A stretch of DNA of 64,000 nt, from the NCBI RefSeq assembly GCF_000238095.2, contig NZ_JH815225.1, forward strand, positions 1,780,449 through 1,844,448, read 5' to 3'. Source of the stretch: Peptoanaerobacter stomatis. Its GTDB lineage: Bacteria > Bacillota > Clostridia > Peptostreptococcales > Filifactoraceae. The notes under the pieces are model-generated. The model was given only the letters and a program-made list of their open reading frames with translations. It was not told where the DNA came from and did not search any database. Position numbers and translations under genes: made by a program. Below, piece by piece: positions 7,517 to 18,212 of the stretch; the stretch's first letter is position 1; every line of letters begins with the position of its first letter.

Positions 7517-9565
7517 TTATATAGTAAACTTATCTATTTCATCTTTTAAAGAGTTAGCCATTTCAGATAATTTGTTTGTAACATTTCTCAATTCATGTAT
7601 TTTTTCGCTTTGCAACTGTGTGCTTGATGATATTTGTTGTGAGTCGGATGCATTTTCCTCTGCTATACCGGCTAAAGCTTCAAATATATTTATTATATCA
7701 TCTTTTGATTTATTCATTGTTGCAGTTGAAGTTTCAACGTCACGAACGACTGTATCAGTTTTTTTGACAGATTCGCCTATATATTCGTATTTCTTTTGCA
7801 TTTCATCAACTATTTTTTGTTGATTATCTACGATTTTTGCTACTGACTCCATTTTACTTACGGCATAACTTGCATTTTTTACAAGTTCGTCTACTATGGA
7901 GTTTATGCTTTCTGTAGATTTTGATGATTCTTCTGCAAGCTTTCTTACTTCTTCTGCGACTACAGCAAAGCCTTTGCCGGCATCTCCGGCTCTTGCAGCT
8001 TCTATTGAGGCATTAAGTGCAAGTAAGTTGGTTTGGTCTGAAATAGATTTTATAACTTCGTTTGCAGTGTTGATCTCTTTAGATTTTTCTTCTGTAGATT
8101 TTACTATTTCGAATATTTCCTTTATTGCAACTTGAGAATCTGCAGATGATCTGGAAAGTACGTCTATTATTTCCATACCGCTGTTTACAGCTTCTTTTAC
8201 TTCGTTTGTGGATGTTGATACAGCGTCGGCAAGATTTGTATTTTTTTGTATAGATTCACCGAAATCTATTATTTTTAAAAGTCCTGATTCGTTTTCGTGT
8301 GCTTGAGATAAAACTCTGTCAGCCAATTCTTCGATGGTATGAGCGGTTTCTCTTGTAAGGTTTGAACTTTCGTCCATATTTTCCTGCAATGTTATAGAAG
8401 TTTGTGCAACATTATCCGAAGTCACAGCTATATTTTTTACCATCTGCTTTATTTGAGCTGCAAATGTGTTTAGCTCTTCTGACAAGATTTTTAATTCGTC
8501 ATTTTGTTTTAAATTTATTTCATTTAGACTTATTTTTCCTGATTTGTCTGTGCTGAAAGAGCTTATTATTTTATTTATAGGGTTTACTATTATTTTTTTG
8601 TTAAGAATGTATACAAATATTGAGAAAATTATGATTGTAAGTATAGTAATTATTACTATTCTCGTCAAAAGTCTATTTAAGTTTTGCATAAATTCGTATT
8701 CAGGCACTATGCTTAGAATTTTCCAATTTGTTCCGCTGATAGGCATAATAGTCATATATTTATTTTCTGAATTGTATTTATACTTTTCAAAATTTGCCTG
8801 TCCTTTTGAAACTATGGCTTTTACCTGTTCATTGTTAAGTTCTTCTGTAAGAGCCTTATTTTCTTGAGATAATATCAAGTTGTTATTTGAATCTATAAGA
8901 TAAACAAGACCGCTTGCACCTATTTTTGCGTTTTCCACTTCTTCCATTATGGTATCTATAGTTATATCGGCAGCCATTACACCGGATAAAGCGTTTTTAC
9001 TGTTTTTTACAGGCATTGATAAAGTTATTACAAGTTTTTCTGTAAAAGCGTCAACATATGGATCGCTTATAACTAATTTATCAGCATTTTGGGCTTCGAT
9101 ATACCAAGGCCTTTTGCGAGGATCATATCCTTCAGGTGTGCTTTTATCCATCATTTTGAATGTTTTTCCGTCGGCTCTTCCGAAATAATATGATAATATT
9201 CCGTCAAAATTTTTAGCGAATAATTCAAGATGCTCATATATAGCGTCTTCGTTTGAATTCGGCTCTGCAAATATAGTATTGTTGGCAGTTAGTGTTACTG
9301 CAGAAATGTATTTGTCTATATAGTTTTTTATTGAGTGATTTATCTCATTTTGTACTTGAACGGTATTTGCAGCTAATGATTCCTTACTTGAGCGTACTTG
9401 TGAAACGTATAAAAATATTCCACATATACACATAACGACTATCATACCTAATGAAAAAACCATTATGAGCTTTGTAGCTATGTTAAATTTAGTTTTTTTA
9501 TTTACGTTACTATCATGTTTTTTTGCTGAGTTGTCTATTATTTTTGTGTTACCATCGTTTTCCAT
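7517..9565 (-). CDS. Methyl-accepting chemotaxis protein with dCache-type sensor
   Basis: A 682-residue receptor. After a short cytoplasmic leader comes one membrane span (about 30-52), an extracellular region of about 250 residues with Cache features ([60 protein letters not shown]), a second span (about 300-325), a HAMP segment and the long signalling coiled coil. The CheA/CheW contact tip reads [20 protein letters not shown]. PRKRPWYxxA Cache domains often bind amino acids or other small acids. I chose ATG 9565, which follows AAGAGGTG; an ATG 18 bases upstream overlaps that SD. A GC-rich terminator follows the gene. Confidence 0.92.
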   Translation of the reverse strand: MENDGNTKIIDNSAKKHDSNVNKKTKFNIATKLIMVFSLGMIVVMCICGIFLYVSQVRSSKESLAANTVQVQNEINHSIKNYIDKYISAVTLTANNTIFAEPNSNEDAIYEHLELFAKNFDGILSYYFGRADGKTFKMMDKSTPEGYDPRKRPWYIEAQNADKLVISDPYVDAFTEKLVITLSMPVKNSKNALSGVMAADITIDTIMEEVENAKIGASGLVYLIDSNNNLILSQENKALTEELNNEQVKAIVSKGQANFEKYKYNSENKYMTIMPISGTNWKILSIVPEYEFMQNLNRLLTRIVIITILTIIIFSIFVYILNKKIIVNPINKIISSFSTDKSGKISLNEINLKQNDELKILSEELNTFAAQIKQMVKNIAVTSDNVAQTSITLQENMDESSNLTRETAHTIEELADRVLSQAHENESGLLKIIDFGESIQKNTNLADAVSTSTNEVKEAVNSGMEIIDVLSRSSADSQVAIKEIFEIVKSTEEKSKEINTANEVIKSISDQTNLLALNASIEAARAGDAGKGFAVVAEEVRKLAEESSKSTESINSIVDELVKNASYAVSKMESVAKIVDNQQKIVDEMQKKYEYIGESVKKTDTVVRDVETSTATMNKSKDDIINIFEALAGIAEENASDSQQISSSTQLQSEKIHELRNVTNKLSEMANSLKDEIDKFTI

Positions 9566-9732
9566 ATTAAAACACCTCTTCATAATAATTACATCAATAT
9601 CAATTCTACTTTATACAGGTCTCGTTCATAATGTCATATAATGTTTTGTGTGAAATATTTCTGCTTAAATTCATTTAATAATATTTTTTTACCCTATTTT
9701 ACTATTCTTTTAACAGTATTATTTATATTTTA

Positions 9733-9766
9733 TTCCCCCCAAAAAATTTTAAATGGGGGGAGTTAA
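9733..9766 (-). terminator. Terminator of the leucine-rich wall protein gene
   Basis: CCCCCC (9735-9740) pairs with GGGGGG (9755-9760) around an A/T interior. On the minus strand it is followed by AATAAAATATAAAT. It is placed 14-48 bases after the stop of the gene at 9781. The stem resembles the one that ends the neighbouring receptor gene. Confidence 0.7.
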
Positions 9767-9780
9767 ATAAATTTTAGTAA

Positions 9781-12534
9781 CTATTTATTTTTTTTCTTGT
9801 TAAATAAAAATCCTAATCCCAATATAGTTAAAAATGCTCCAAAAAACTGCATAAAGAGATTGTTCTCTTGACCTGTCTTAGGAAGTGATAAAGGAGTATT
9901 ATCTTCATATACCTCTACTATTTCAAGAGAATTATCAGGGTTTATTTTGGCAGAACCTAAAGGAGTTGTATCTTCATCTATAAATGTATATGTGCCTTTA
10001 TCTGCATCTATAATAGCGTTGCCTAAAGGTGTATCTTCAGGACTTATTATATTAAATACAGGATTTGTGACATTTGGTATGATGTCGGCATTTATTATAT
10101 TATTAGGGGTATATGGCACATTTGTAGGTGGATTAACAGGAGGTATAGTATTAGAATTTACATCGTCATCTGTACTTCCGCCTCCACTTTGCTGGTTAGT
10201 ATTTGTATTGTTGTTACTGTTATCAGTGTTAGGATTCGGTTGTGGGTTTGGTTGTGGTTGAGGTTGTGGTGTGTTTTCATTCTGGTTATTATTGTTATCA
10301 TTACCACTACTGTTATTAGGGGTATCTTTATATCTCAATGTAACTGTAGCTTGATATCTATCCTCTCCATCTATTTTTTCCACATCAGTACCACTTAAAT
10401 TTATTTTATGCGTATCAATTAGCGGTGTTAGTGCTCCGTTGTTTGATAATTCTATGTCTACAGTATCTCCATAAAGCAAGTCATTTATGCTTGAGCTTGT
10501 TAAGTTAGTTGTTGCTGCTTTATTTTTAGATGTGTATCTTACTTGAGGTATATCTGATAATTGTAGATTTTGTTTTGAACCATCAGAGAGTTCTTTCTCA
10601 AATACAAAGTTAAGTGTTACAGGGAGTGCTTCATATTTTAAATTAATATTTGATTTTTTATAGCCTATATTATAGCCTAAATCATTTCCGTTTTCGTCTA
10701 TATATCTTTCTTCCTGCGTTATATTTTCATTAGTAGGATCAAGTGTGAAACTGTATTTTTTATCGGATATTTTTGTAAGTTGACTGTTTGATAAGTTTGC
10801 ATCTTCTACAAGTTTATATCCTTCAAGTGAATCAGGCATTTCAAATGTTATTGTATCGCCTAACTTGAAACTTGTATAGTCTACCAATTTTATATCAGAC
10901 AGCTCTTGAGTGTCGGGAGTACCGTTTGTTGTTCTTGTTCTGCTCATCTTTATACTATTAGGTAGTGATGATTCTGCGACATTGTTTCCGTTTTGGTCTA
11001 TTAGCTTAAACTTTACAAGTATAGGATTGAATACATAGTCTGCTCCATCAGACAAGCTATTATCAATTACATAATCTCCACTTTTAAGAGTGTTGTCAAA
11101 GCCATTATTCTTTCTATATAATGCTACCCTATTATCACCATCAATCCAGCCTATATTATCGGCAAATGAAGAAAGAGAATGATTTGGATTAAGAACATAA
11201 TGGTTTTTAGTATCAAATTTATTTATTGAACTCGGTATTTCAAGACTTCTTAATTTTCCTCCTCTAAACATCTGAGCCGGAATAATATCTTTTGTGTATT
11301 TGTCAAAATTAACATTTTTTAGTGTGTCTGTATCAGCGTATACTCCGTTTTCCACTATGTTTGGTGTAGGAAGGTTTACATTTTCGAGAGGGACTTTTCT
11401 GAAAGAGTATGGTCCTGTTGTTACCCATCCGTTTGGAAATATAATTTCTGTTATAGGGTTGTCTTCAAACGCACGTGAAGAATTCACTTCAATATTAGCA
11501 GAAGTAAACTCCAATTTTCCGGTAAGCTTAGTTCCTTTAAAAGCATATCCGTTTATATGATTTGCCGCTATTTGATTATGTGTAGCATCTTCTTTTCCAG
11601 CAATTCTTATTGTTGTTAAGTTGGGGTTGTCTTGAAAAACTCCATAATTTAACATAGTTATATCATCTTGTAGAACAACTTTATTTAAATTATTATTGCG
11701 GAATGTATATGATCCTGTTCTTTTTATTCCAGTACCTTCTATTCTAAGTTCAGTTAAATTATTATTTCTGAATAAGTCATATGATAATACACCTGCTTCA
11801 GGATGTAGATGTTCACCGCCTTTTCCGTATTTTCCCCATAAAAGACCACGAATATTTGTCAATTTACCGAGATGAATATCTGATATTTGATTATCGGCAA
11901 ATACTCCTGCAAATAATTCTACTATATTATCAGGTAGGCTTACATAGGTTAAATTATTTTTTCTGAAAGCACTAAACCATATAGAGACTATATTTTCAGG
12001 TAATATTAACTCGCCTCTAAGACCGGAATCATAAAATGCCTCATCATATATAGTTTTCAAATTAGTCATGTCTTTTAAATCCAATATTTCAACAAGTGAT
12101 TTATTGTTTGAAAATGCATGTTCTCCTATGGATTCAAGGGATGAAGGGAATTTTATAGATATTGGCTTTCCATTTGTAACTTCATTGGTAAATTTTTCTT
12201 TAAATGCATCTTTTGCTATACTTGTTGCGTCTGTATCCATTATTATTTTTATTTCTGATGCATCTGAATCTACCGCTTTTTTAAATTCTTGTTCTCCAAG
12301 AGGGGAAAAACCTGCTATTTCGCTTGTTCCATCGAAATGCTCAGCTTTTAGTGTAATTTCTGTTGTAGTTTGAGCATATGCGATATGAGAAAGTTGTTTT
12401 ATATACTCTCCACCAAAATAGCTTGGGACATTATTAACTCCTGATAGTGCGCATGGACCAACGCCTGCAAGTATCAGTGCAAGTGATAGTGATATACGTC
12501 TTTTGAATTTGTTGTAAGCATAAAGTTTCTTCAT
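9781..12534 (-). CDS. BspA-like leucine-rich repeat surface protein with LPXTG anchor
   Basis: A 917-residue wall-anchored protein. A signal peptide (RRISLSLALILAGVGPCALSG) is followed by about 400 residues of LRR_5/BspA-type repeats, seen as recurring units like LTTIRIAGKEDA, LKNVNFDKYTKDI and IEILDLKDMTNLKTI. Beta-rich spacer domains follow, then a Pro/Gln/Asn/Thr-rich wall-spanning linker and three EDTPLG-type units. The end is a classical sorting signal: LPKTG, a hydrophobic stretch, and NKKKNK. A sortase should attach it to peptidoglycan. ATG 12534 has AGGAAAGGTAG in front; an upstream ATG at 12576 has none. BspA-like proteins act in adhesion in other oral and gut bacteria; the ligand is unknown. 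Confidence 0.9.
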   Translation of the reverse strand: MKKLYAYNKFKRRISLSLALILAGVGPCALSGVNNVPSYFGGEYIKQLSHIAYAQTTTEITLKAEHFDGTSEIAGFSPLGEQEFKKAVDSDASEIKIIMDTDATSIAKDAFKEKFTNEVTNGKPISIKFPSSLESIGEHAFSNNKSLVEILDLKDMTNLKTIYDEAFYDSGLRGELILPENIVSIWFSAFRKNNLTYVSLPDNIVELFAGVFADNQISDIHLGKLTNIRGLLWGKYGKGGEHLHPEAGVLSYDLFRNNNLTELRIEGTGIKRTGSYTFRNNNLNKVVLQDDITMLNYGVFQDNPNLTTIRIAGKEDATHNQIAANHINGYAFKGTKLTGKLEFTSANIEVNSSRAFEDNPITEIIFPNGWVTTGPYSFRKVPLENVNLPTPNIVENGVYADTDTLKNVNFDKYTKDIIPAQMFRGGKLRSLEIPSSINKFDTKNHYVLNPNHSLSSFADNIGWIDGDNRVALYRKNNGFDNTLKSGDYVIDNSLSDGADYVFNPILVKFKLIDQNGNNVAESSLPNSIKMSRTRTTNGTPDTQELSDIKLVDYTSFKLGDTITFEMPDSLEGYKLVEDANLSNSQLTKISDKKYSFTLDPTNENITQEERYIDENGNDLGYNIGYKKSNINLKYEALPVTLNFVFEKELSDGSKQNLQLSDIPQVRYTSKNKAATTNLTSSSINDLLYGDTVDIELSNNGALTPLIDTHKINLSGTDVEKIDGEDRYQATVTLRYKDTPNNSSGNDNNNNQNENTPQPQPQPNPQPNPNTDNSNNNTNTNQQSGGGSTDDDVNSNTIPPVNPPTNVPYTPNNIINADIIPNVTNPVFNIISPEDTPLGNAIIDADKGTYTFIDEDTTPLGSAKINPDNSLEIVEVYEDNTPLSLPKTGQENNLFMQFFGAFLTILGLGFLFNKKKNK

Positions 12535-13173
12535 ATGACTACCTTTCCTACTGAATATTTTTAAAATATTATTCATAATAATATCGACAAAATAATTTAT
12601 AGTTTCGATATATTTTAGTATATATTACCCAGTAAATATATTTTGTAACACAGTTTACTAAAGGTGTTAATATATCAAATAAATACTTTATTATCTAATA
12701 GAACAAAAATACAAAATATATTGAAATGTCTTGATAATAAAGGAGAATAGTATAATTGAATTTTATAAAATAGACATTAAAGTCAGCTATAAAACGAATA
12801 AATCATGTGATAAAATTCAACTAAAAATATAGTAAAAAATATTTAGTATATAAATTTGATTATATTATACTAAATTTAATTTAAAAATCAAATATAAAAA
12901 TACATAATAATTATAATATTTTTTATTATGCTTATAATTTTATGTAAATATTAACATAAATAATAATAACTGATTTTGTAAAAAATTGTTTTATTGTAAA
13001 TATATAGCATACAAAAAATATTTTTAGATTTTATAGCAAAATCTAATTTAAACCTTATGTCTATTGAGTCTATAGTTTATTTTATTATATATCTTTAGCG
13101 ATATAAAAAATGTTTCTATAGCTGTTATATAAAATGATATTGGTATATTTTATGGAATATAGTATTCAATGAA
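12535..13173. other. AT-rich intergenic region
   Basis: About 640 bases without a convincing gene. Near the wall-protein start an inverted repeat ATATCGA/TCGATAT (12581-12587, 12605-12611) lies in the probable leader. At about 12683 ATACTTTATTATCTAATAGAAC resembles the second end of the family A elements, so a decayed copy may be present. I see nothing else. Confidence 0.4.
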
Positions 13174-13225
13174 AAAAGCTCTTATGATGTATTGAATAAG
13201 CAATATACGTCACAAGAGCTTTTCG
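13174..13225 (-). terminator. Terminator of sstT
   Basis: AAAAGCTCTTATGATGTATTG pairs, with a few G-U pairs, with CAATATACGTCACAAGAGCTTTT-like bases 13201-13223. On the minus strand the stem ends in a T-run. It lies 13 bases after the sstT stop. Confidence 0.85.
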
Positions 13226-13237
13226 TTTAATCTAATA

Positions 13238-14512
13238 TTATATGTTTGATAATATTTTTTTGAAATCTATTTTTTCGCCATCTGCTATTCTTTGAGCATA
13301 ATCTGCAGTGGCAGTGAAGAGTACATCTGTTGATGAATTAAGTGCAGTTTCTGTTGAATCTTGTAATACACCTATTATAAAACCTACTCCGACAACTTGC
13401 ATAGCAATATCATTGGATATACCGAACAAGCTGCACGCAAGAGGAATTAAAAGTAATGAGCCTCCGGCAACGCCTGATGCACCACAAGCAGCAAGAGCTG
13501 ATAAGACGCTCAGTATCAATGCAGTTGCAAAATCCACTTGTATTCCAAGGGTATTTACAGCAGCAAGAGCCATAACGGAAATAGTTATTGCTGCCCCAGC
13601 CATATTTATTGTAGCTCCCAAAGGAATGGATACTGAATAAGTATCTTCATTAAGTTGTAAATCTTGAGATAACTTCATATTTACCGGAATGTTTGCAGCA
13701 GAGCTTCTTGTAAAAAATGCTGTTATACCGCTCTTTTTTATACAAGTCAGTACAAGCGGATAAGGATTTGTTTTAATTTGAGTAAACACCATTATAGGAT
13801 TTACGACAAAAGCTACAAACAACATAGTTCCAAGCAAAACAACGAGTAACATAAAATAGTTTTTGAATATGTCTGAACCGCTTGTAACTATTGAATCATA
13901 TATAAGTCCCATTATACCGAATGGAGCGAAACTTATAACATGGCGAACAACTGATGATATAGCTTCTGAAAAATTGCTTATAACATTTTTTGTTTCTTCT
14001 TTTGCTCCTCTAAGGGCAAGACCTATAAGAACAGCCCAAAATAATATACCCATATAGTTAGGTGTTATAAGAGCGTGAACAGGATTGTCAACAAGGTTTA
14101 AAAGTAGTGTTTTAAGCACTTGATCCAATCCTTCAGGAGCAGACGGTGCATCAGTGACTGCTTGTGGCAATATGAGTTCAAGCGGGAATAAAAAGCTTAT
14201 TATTACACCACATAGAGCTGCCAAGAAAGTACCTACAAGATATAATGCTATGACTCTTTTCATATTGGTTTTTTGACCTTCTTTATGTTTACAAAGAGCC
14301 TCCATAACCAAGAAGAATACAAGTACCGGAGCTATAGCCTTAAGTGCTCCTACAAATAGGCTTCCGAATATACTCACTATGTCTACAAAATTTCCGAGAG
14401 ATTCGTTAGTGATATTCGGGCGAATAAATGCCAGTACGGTTCCAATTATAAGTCCTACGATTATTCTTTTTACAAGACTTATACTGTTCCATTTTTTCAA
14501 TAATTCTTTCAT
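13238..14512 (-). CDS. sstT: Serine/threonine:sodium symporter
   Basis: A 424-residue DAACS-family membrane carrier. It shows the family core [14 protein letters not shown] (first re-entrant loop), [17 protein letters not shown] (unwound helix) and [24 protein letters not shown] (second hairpin). The opening [12 protein letters not shown] and the overall pattern fit SstT, which imports serine and threonine with sodium, better than glutamate carriers. It is a single gene with GGAGG five bases before ATG 14512 and its own terminator. The name is by recognition of sequence style; the substrate could be checked by comparison with characterised SstT. Confidence 0.87.
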   Translation of the reverse strand: MKELLKKWNSISLVKRIIVGLIIGTVLAFIRPNITNESLGNFVDIVSIFGSLFVGALKAIAPVLVFFLVMEALCKHKEGQKTNMKRVIALYLVGTFLAALCGVIISFLFPLELILPQAVTDAPSAPEGLDQVLKTLLLNLVDNPVHALITPNYMGILFWAVLIGLALRGAKEETKNVISNFSEAISSVVRHVISFAPFGIMGLIYDSIVTSGSDIFKNYFMLLVVLLGTMLFVAFVVNPIMVFTQIKTNPYPLVLTCIKKSGITAFFTRSSAANIPVNMKLSQDLQLNEDTYSVSIPLGATINMAGAAITISVMALAAVNTLGIQVDFATALILSVLSALAACGASGVAGGSLLLIPLACSLFGISNDIAMQVVGVGFIIGVLQDSTETALNSSTDVLFTATADYAQRIADGEKIDFKKILSNI

Positions 14513-14965
14513 AAAACCTCCTATAAAAATCCTCAGAGCTTAAAAATTGCAATTTAATGTATATACTGTTACCTCATTAAACAATAAATATTATAAAATG
14601 ATTATAAATAAAATTATTATATTTATGATATTTATATATTATTTTTTTGAAGATCAGCATTATAAAAATAAAATAAAAAATAAATCCGATTAATATTACA
14701 AGGTTTTAAGCACCGAAAAAATAAAATATCTGCATATTATATCATATTCTTTTTGGTTTGTATACAATTTTGTTTGTTTATGAAATACAACTGTATTTTT
14801 GACAAATACATATCAAAGCAGTGTGTAAATGCCAATAAACTTGTATATATTGAAAAAATAAATATAATGTGATAAAATCTGAATGTATTTTAAAATATAT
14901 TGAATAAGTGTTTACATATTTTTGAAAAGTAATTATGCATAAAAATTGAAACTTTGGAGGAAAAA
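14513..14965. other. Intergenic region between divergent sstT and pncB
   Basis: About 450 AT-rich bases separate the two divergent genes and must hold both promoters. I could not assign either with confidence, and saw no riboswitch-like conserved core. Confidence 0.4.
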
Positions 14966-16399
14966 ATGGTCAATTTAACAATGTTAACAGATTTTTATCA
15001 GCTTACCATGATGAACGGTTATCTTAAAAGCGATAAAAAAGATGAAATAATGATCTTTGATATGTTTTATAGGAAAAATCCGAATGACGGAGGATATACA
15101 ATAGTATGCGGTATCAATGAGGTTATAGATTACATTGAAAATCTGAAATTTGAAGAAGAAGATATACAGTATTTAAAAAGTTTAAATACATTTGATGAAA
15201 AGTTTTTGGAATATCTTAGAGATTTTAAATTTGATGGAGAGATATATGCGGTTGAAGAAGGAACTATAATGTTTCCGAATGAACCTATAATAAGAGTAAA
15301 AGCTAAAGCCATGCAAGCTCAACTTGTAGAAACGACAATATTATGTATAATAAATTTTCAGACATTGATAGCTACAAAGGCTTCAAGGATATGTTACAGT
15401 GCTATGGGCGATAGTGTTATGGAATTCGGACTTAGAAGAGCTCAAGCACCTGATGCAGGTTTATATGGAGCAAAAGCGGCAGTTATAGGAGGCTGTATAG
15501 GAACATCAAATGTATTGGCGGGGCAAAAATTTGATATTCCGGTATTAGGGACACATGCACATAGTTGGATACAAAGTTTCGATAGTGAGCTTGAAGCATT
15601 CAGAGCATATGCAAAAGCTTATCCGACAAAAACGGTATTACTTTTGGACACATACGACACTTTAAACAGCGGTATAAGAAATGCAATAACAGTTTTTAAT
15701 GAATTAAGAGAGCAAGGATATGAACCTCTTGGAGTAAGAATTGACTCAGGTGATTTGGAGTTTTTATCAAAAGAAATAAGAAAAATATTGGACAGTGCAG
15801 GATTTGAAAATGTAAAGATAACGGCCTCAAACGACCTTGATGAAAACACAATCACTTCGCTAAAAAATCAAGGCGCTCAGATAGATATATGGGGAGTAGG
15901 AACGAAGATGATAACATCGTTTGACTGGGCGGCATTAGGTGGAGTATATAAGCTGTGTGCGGTTGTAAGAAATGGTCAGATGATACCGAAGATAAAAATA
16001 TCGGAAGATCCTAACAAGATAAACAATCCGGGTTATAAAAATATATATAGAATATATGATAAAAATGATAATAAGGCAAAAGCTGATTTGATAGTTTTGG
16101 ATGAAGAAGTAATAAATGAAAATGAGCCTCTTACAATATTTGATCCTATACACACTTGGAAAAAAATGACATTTGAAGATTTTTATGTAAAAAAATTGTT
16201 ATTGCCGTTGTTTATAGATGGAAAATGTGTTAGAGAAAAAAGAGATATAAAAGATATAAAAAGATATACAGATGAAGAAAAAGAAAGTTTTTGGATACAA
16301 TATAGAAGAAATAAAAATCCGCAAGTATATAAAGTAGACTTGTCAAAGAAACTTTGGAATATGAAAAATGATTTATTAGAAAATAGAAGTATATTGTAA
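14966..16399 (+). CDS. pncB: Nicotinate phosphoribosyltransferase
   Basis: A 477-residue enzyme that makes nicotinate mononucleotide from nicotinate and PRPP, the entry to NAD salvage. It opens with the conserved NLTMLTDFYQLTMMNGYL. Further signatures are MEFGLRRAQAPDAG, the active-site region GTHAHSWIQSF with the phosphorylated His, and RIDSGDLEFLSKE. The long Gram-positive form is expected at about 480 residues. ATG 14966 is six bases after GGAGG; an in-frame TTG (14954) would lie before it. It probably forms a transcription unit with phoH 69 bases downstream. Confidence 0.93.
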   Translation: MVNLTMLTDFYQLTMMNGYLKSDKKDEIMIFDMFYRKNPNDGGYTIVCGINEVIDYIENLKFEEEDIQYLKSLNTFDEKFLEYLRDFKFDGEIYAVEEGTIMFPNEPIIRVKAKAMQAQLVETTILCIINFQTLIATKASRICYSAMGDSVMEFGLRRAQAPDAGLYGAKAAVIGGCIGTSNVLAGQKFDIPVLGTHAHSWIQSFDSELEAFRAYAKAYPTKTVLLLDTYDTLNSGIRNAITVFNELREQGYEPLGVRIDSGDLEFLSKEIRKILDSAGFENVKITASNDLDENTITSLKNQGAQIDIWGVGTKMITSFDWAALGGVYKLCAVVRNGQMIPKIKISEDPNKINNPGYKNIYRIYDKNDNKAKADLIVLDEEVINENEPLTIFDPIHTWKKMTFEDFYVKKLLLPLFIDGKCVREKRDIKDIKRYTDEEKESFWIQYRRNKNPQVYKVDLSKKLWNMKNDLLENRSIL

Positions 16400-16468
16400 G
16401 AAATTATTGAAAGATTTAAAATATATCAAGTTTTAATATTGTGTTAAAATTGTTTAAGGAGTGTAAAT

Positions 16469-17482
16469 TTGCAAGAAAATATATTAAGTTTTGACAATGC
16501 GGAATTTGAAAAAGAACTTTTCGGAAATTATGATAAAAATATAAAAGTGTTGGAAGAAAGCTATAGTGTAAATATAGTGCTTAGAGATTCACATATAGTC
16601 ATAATAGGCGAAGATAATAAAGCTGTAAACATAACGGCAAGAGTTATAGAAGAACTCTATAACCTTTTTAAAAAAGGCACAACTATTGATACAAGACTTG
16701 TGAGATATGCTATGGATATGCTCGGGGAAGATTTAAAAAACAATCTGTCAGGAATAAGTGATGATGTTATAATATTGACAGCGAAAGGTAATGCCGTAAA
16801 AGCAAAAACACTTGGTCAAAAAACTTACATCGAAAATATAAAAAAGCATGATATGAGCATATGTATAGGTCCTGCCGGAACGGGTAAGACATATTTGGCG
16901 GTTGCCATGGCAGTGCAAGCATTTAAAAAAGGTGAAGTTTCGAGAATAATACTGACAAGACCGGCGGTTGAAGCAGGAGAAAGCCTCGGATTTTTGCCGG
17001 GAGATTTAAAAGACAAAGTAGATCCGTATTTAAGACCTTTATATGATGCTTTGTTTGAGATGTTCGGAAGCGAAAAATTTGAAAAGCATCTTGAAAGCGG
17101 TGTTATAGAAGTAGCACCTTTGGCATTTATGAGAGGAAGAACTTTAGATAATTCGTTTATAATATTGGATGAGGCACAAAATACTACAAGAGAGCAAATG
17201 AAGATGTTTTTGACGAGATTCGGCTTCGGTTCAAAAGTTGTAGTTACAGGCGATATTACACAGATAGACTTGGGAGATAACAAAAAAAGCGGACTTTCGC
17301 ATGCAGTTATGATACTCGATGGAGTAAAAGGCATATCGATAAATATGCTTACAGAAAAAGATGTAGTAAGACATGAGCTTGTTCAAAGGATAATCAAACA
17401 ATATGATAAATATGAGAAAAAACAGGAGTTTTTAAAAAATAAAGGTAAGATAAAAAGAGTATTCAACAAAAAAAATATTTAA
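16469..17482 (+). CDS. phoH: PhoH family ATPase
   Basis: A 337-residue P-loop protein. The N-terminal quarter is a KH-like region. The ATPase core carries Walker A GPAGTGKTYLA (about 132-142) and Walker B FIILDEAQNTT, with the PhoH helicase-like motif GLSHAVMIL following. The start is TTG 16469 with AAGGAG seven bases before it; no ATG fits. PhoH sits next to the endoribonuclease ybeY here, the usual pairing in Firmicutes, which suggests a part in RNA processing, though a terminator separates the two. The biochemical role of PhoH remains poorly settled. Confidence 0.92.
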   Translation: MQENILSFDNAEFEKELFGNYDKNIKVLEESYSVNIVLRDSHIVIIGEDNKAVNITARVIEELYNLFKKGTTIDTRLVRYAMDMLGEDLKNNLSGISDDVIILTAKGNAVKAKTLGQKTYIENIKKHDMSICIGPAGTGKTYLAVAMAVQAFKKGEVSRIILTRPAVEAGESLGFLPGDLKDKVDPYLRPLYDALFEMFGSEKFEKHLESGVIEVAPLAFMRGRTLDNSFIILDEAQNTTREQMKMFLTRFGFGSKVVVTGDITQIDLGDNKKSGLSHAVMILDGVKGISINMLTEKDVVRHELVQRIIKQYDKYEKKQEFLKNKGKIKRVFNKKNI

Positions 17483-17508
17483 AAGAAGATTTTTTGATAA
17501 AAATATAT

Positions 17509-17550
17509 AAACCTACTTATGTTTATGTTAAAATATAAGTGGGTTTTTTA
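17509..17550 (+). terminator. Terminator after phoH
   Basis: AACCTACTTAT pairs with ATAAGTGGGTT and is followed by TTTTTT. It lies 27 bases after the phoH stop and separates phoH from ybeY. Confidence 0.8.
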
Positions 17551-17722
17551 TTTAATTTCTAAAAAATTGCATAATTATTAAACACGAATTATAAAGTGTA
17601 TTATATTATTATGCTTAAAAATTTATTTTTTTAAAAATGAAAAATTATAAAATTTAGATATTTTATAATTTTTATAGTATTCAACATTAAAACAAATTTT
17701 AAAATAATTGTTAGGAGAAGTT

Positions 17723-18199
17723 ATGATAAATCTTATAATGAGCGATGAACAGGATAAAATTCAAGTATCTGACGAGCTGATGGAAAGTATTAATAAGGTT
17801 ATAGAAGCCTGTGAGGAAGAAGAAAAAATCGGTTTTGACAATGAAATATCCCTTACATTTACAGATAATATAGGCATAAGACAGATAAACAAGGATTATA
17901 GAGATATTGATAAAGAAACTGATGTATTGTCGTTTCCTATGTATGATATAGACGAACTTGAAGAAGAAAAAATGTCACAAGATAAACATATCAAACCGCT
18001 TGGAGATATAGTAGTGTCACTTGAAAAAGCAAAGGAGCAGGCGGAAGAATACGGACATTCATTTGAAAGGGAAGTTTGCTATTTGGTATGTCATAGTATG
18101 TTTCATCTCATGGGATATGACCATATGGAAGAAGAAGAAAAAGAGATTATGAGAGAAAAAGAAAAAAAAGTTATGAAAAAATTAAATATATCAAGGTGA
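17723..18199 (+). CDS. ybeY: Endoribonuclease YbeY
   Basis: A 158-residue metal-dependent endoribonuclease that takes part in 16S rRNA 3' maturation and ribosome quality control. The zinc-binding signature HSMFHLMGYDH near the C-terminus supplies three histidines; the upstream segment DKETDVLSFPM is also typical. ATG 17723 follows AGGAG by five bases; a TTG at 17708 is in frame but precedes the SD. It follows phoH and is followed after 13 bases by an antiporter gene, so ybeY and the antiporter probably share a transcript. Confidence 0.93.
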   Translation: MINLIMSDEQDKIQVSDELMESINKVIEACEEEEKIGFDNEISLTFTDNIGIRQINKDYRDIDKETDVLSFPMYDIDELEEEKMSQDKHIKPLGDIVVSLEKAKEQAEEYGHSFEREVCYLVCHSMFHLMGYDHMEEEEKEIMREKEKKVMKKLNISR

Positions 18200-18212
18200 G
18201 GGAGATGATTTT

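Noticed and set aside
10180-10290. Short tandem repeat of GGTTGTGG-like units, possible CRISPR or minisatellite
   Set aside because: It encodes the Pro/Gln/Asn linker of the LPXTG protein; no spacer-repeat structure.
12683-12860. Further copy of the family A element
   Set aside because: Only the ATTATCTAATAGAAC end resembles the family; the interior and the other end do not align by eye.
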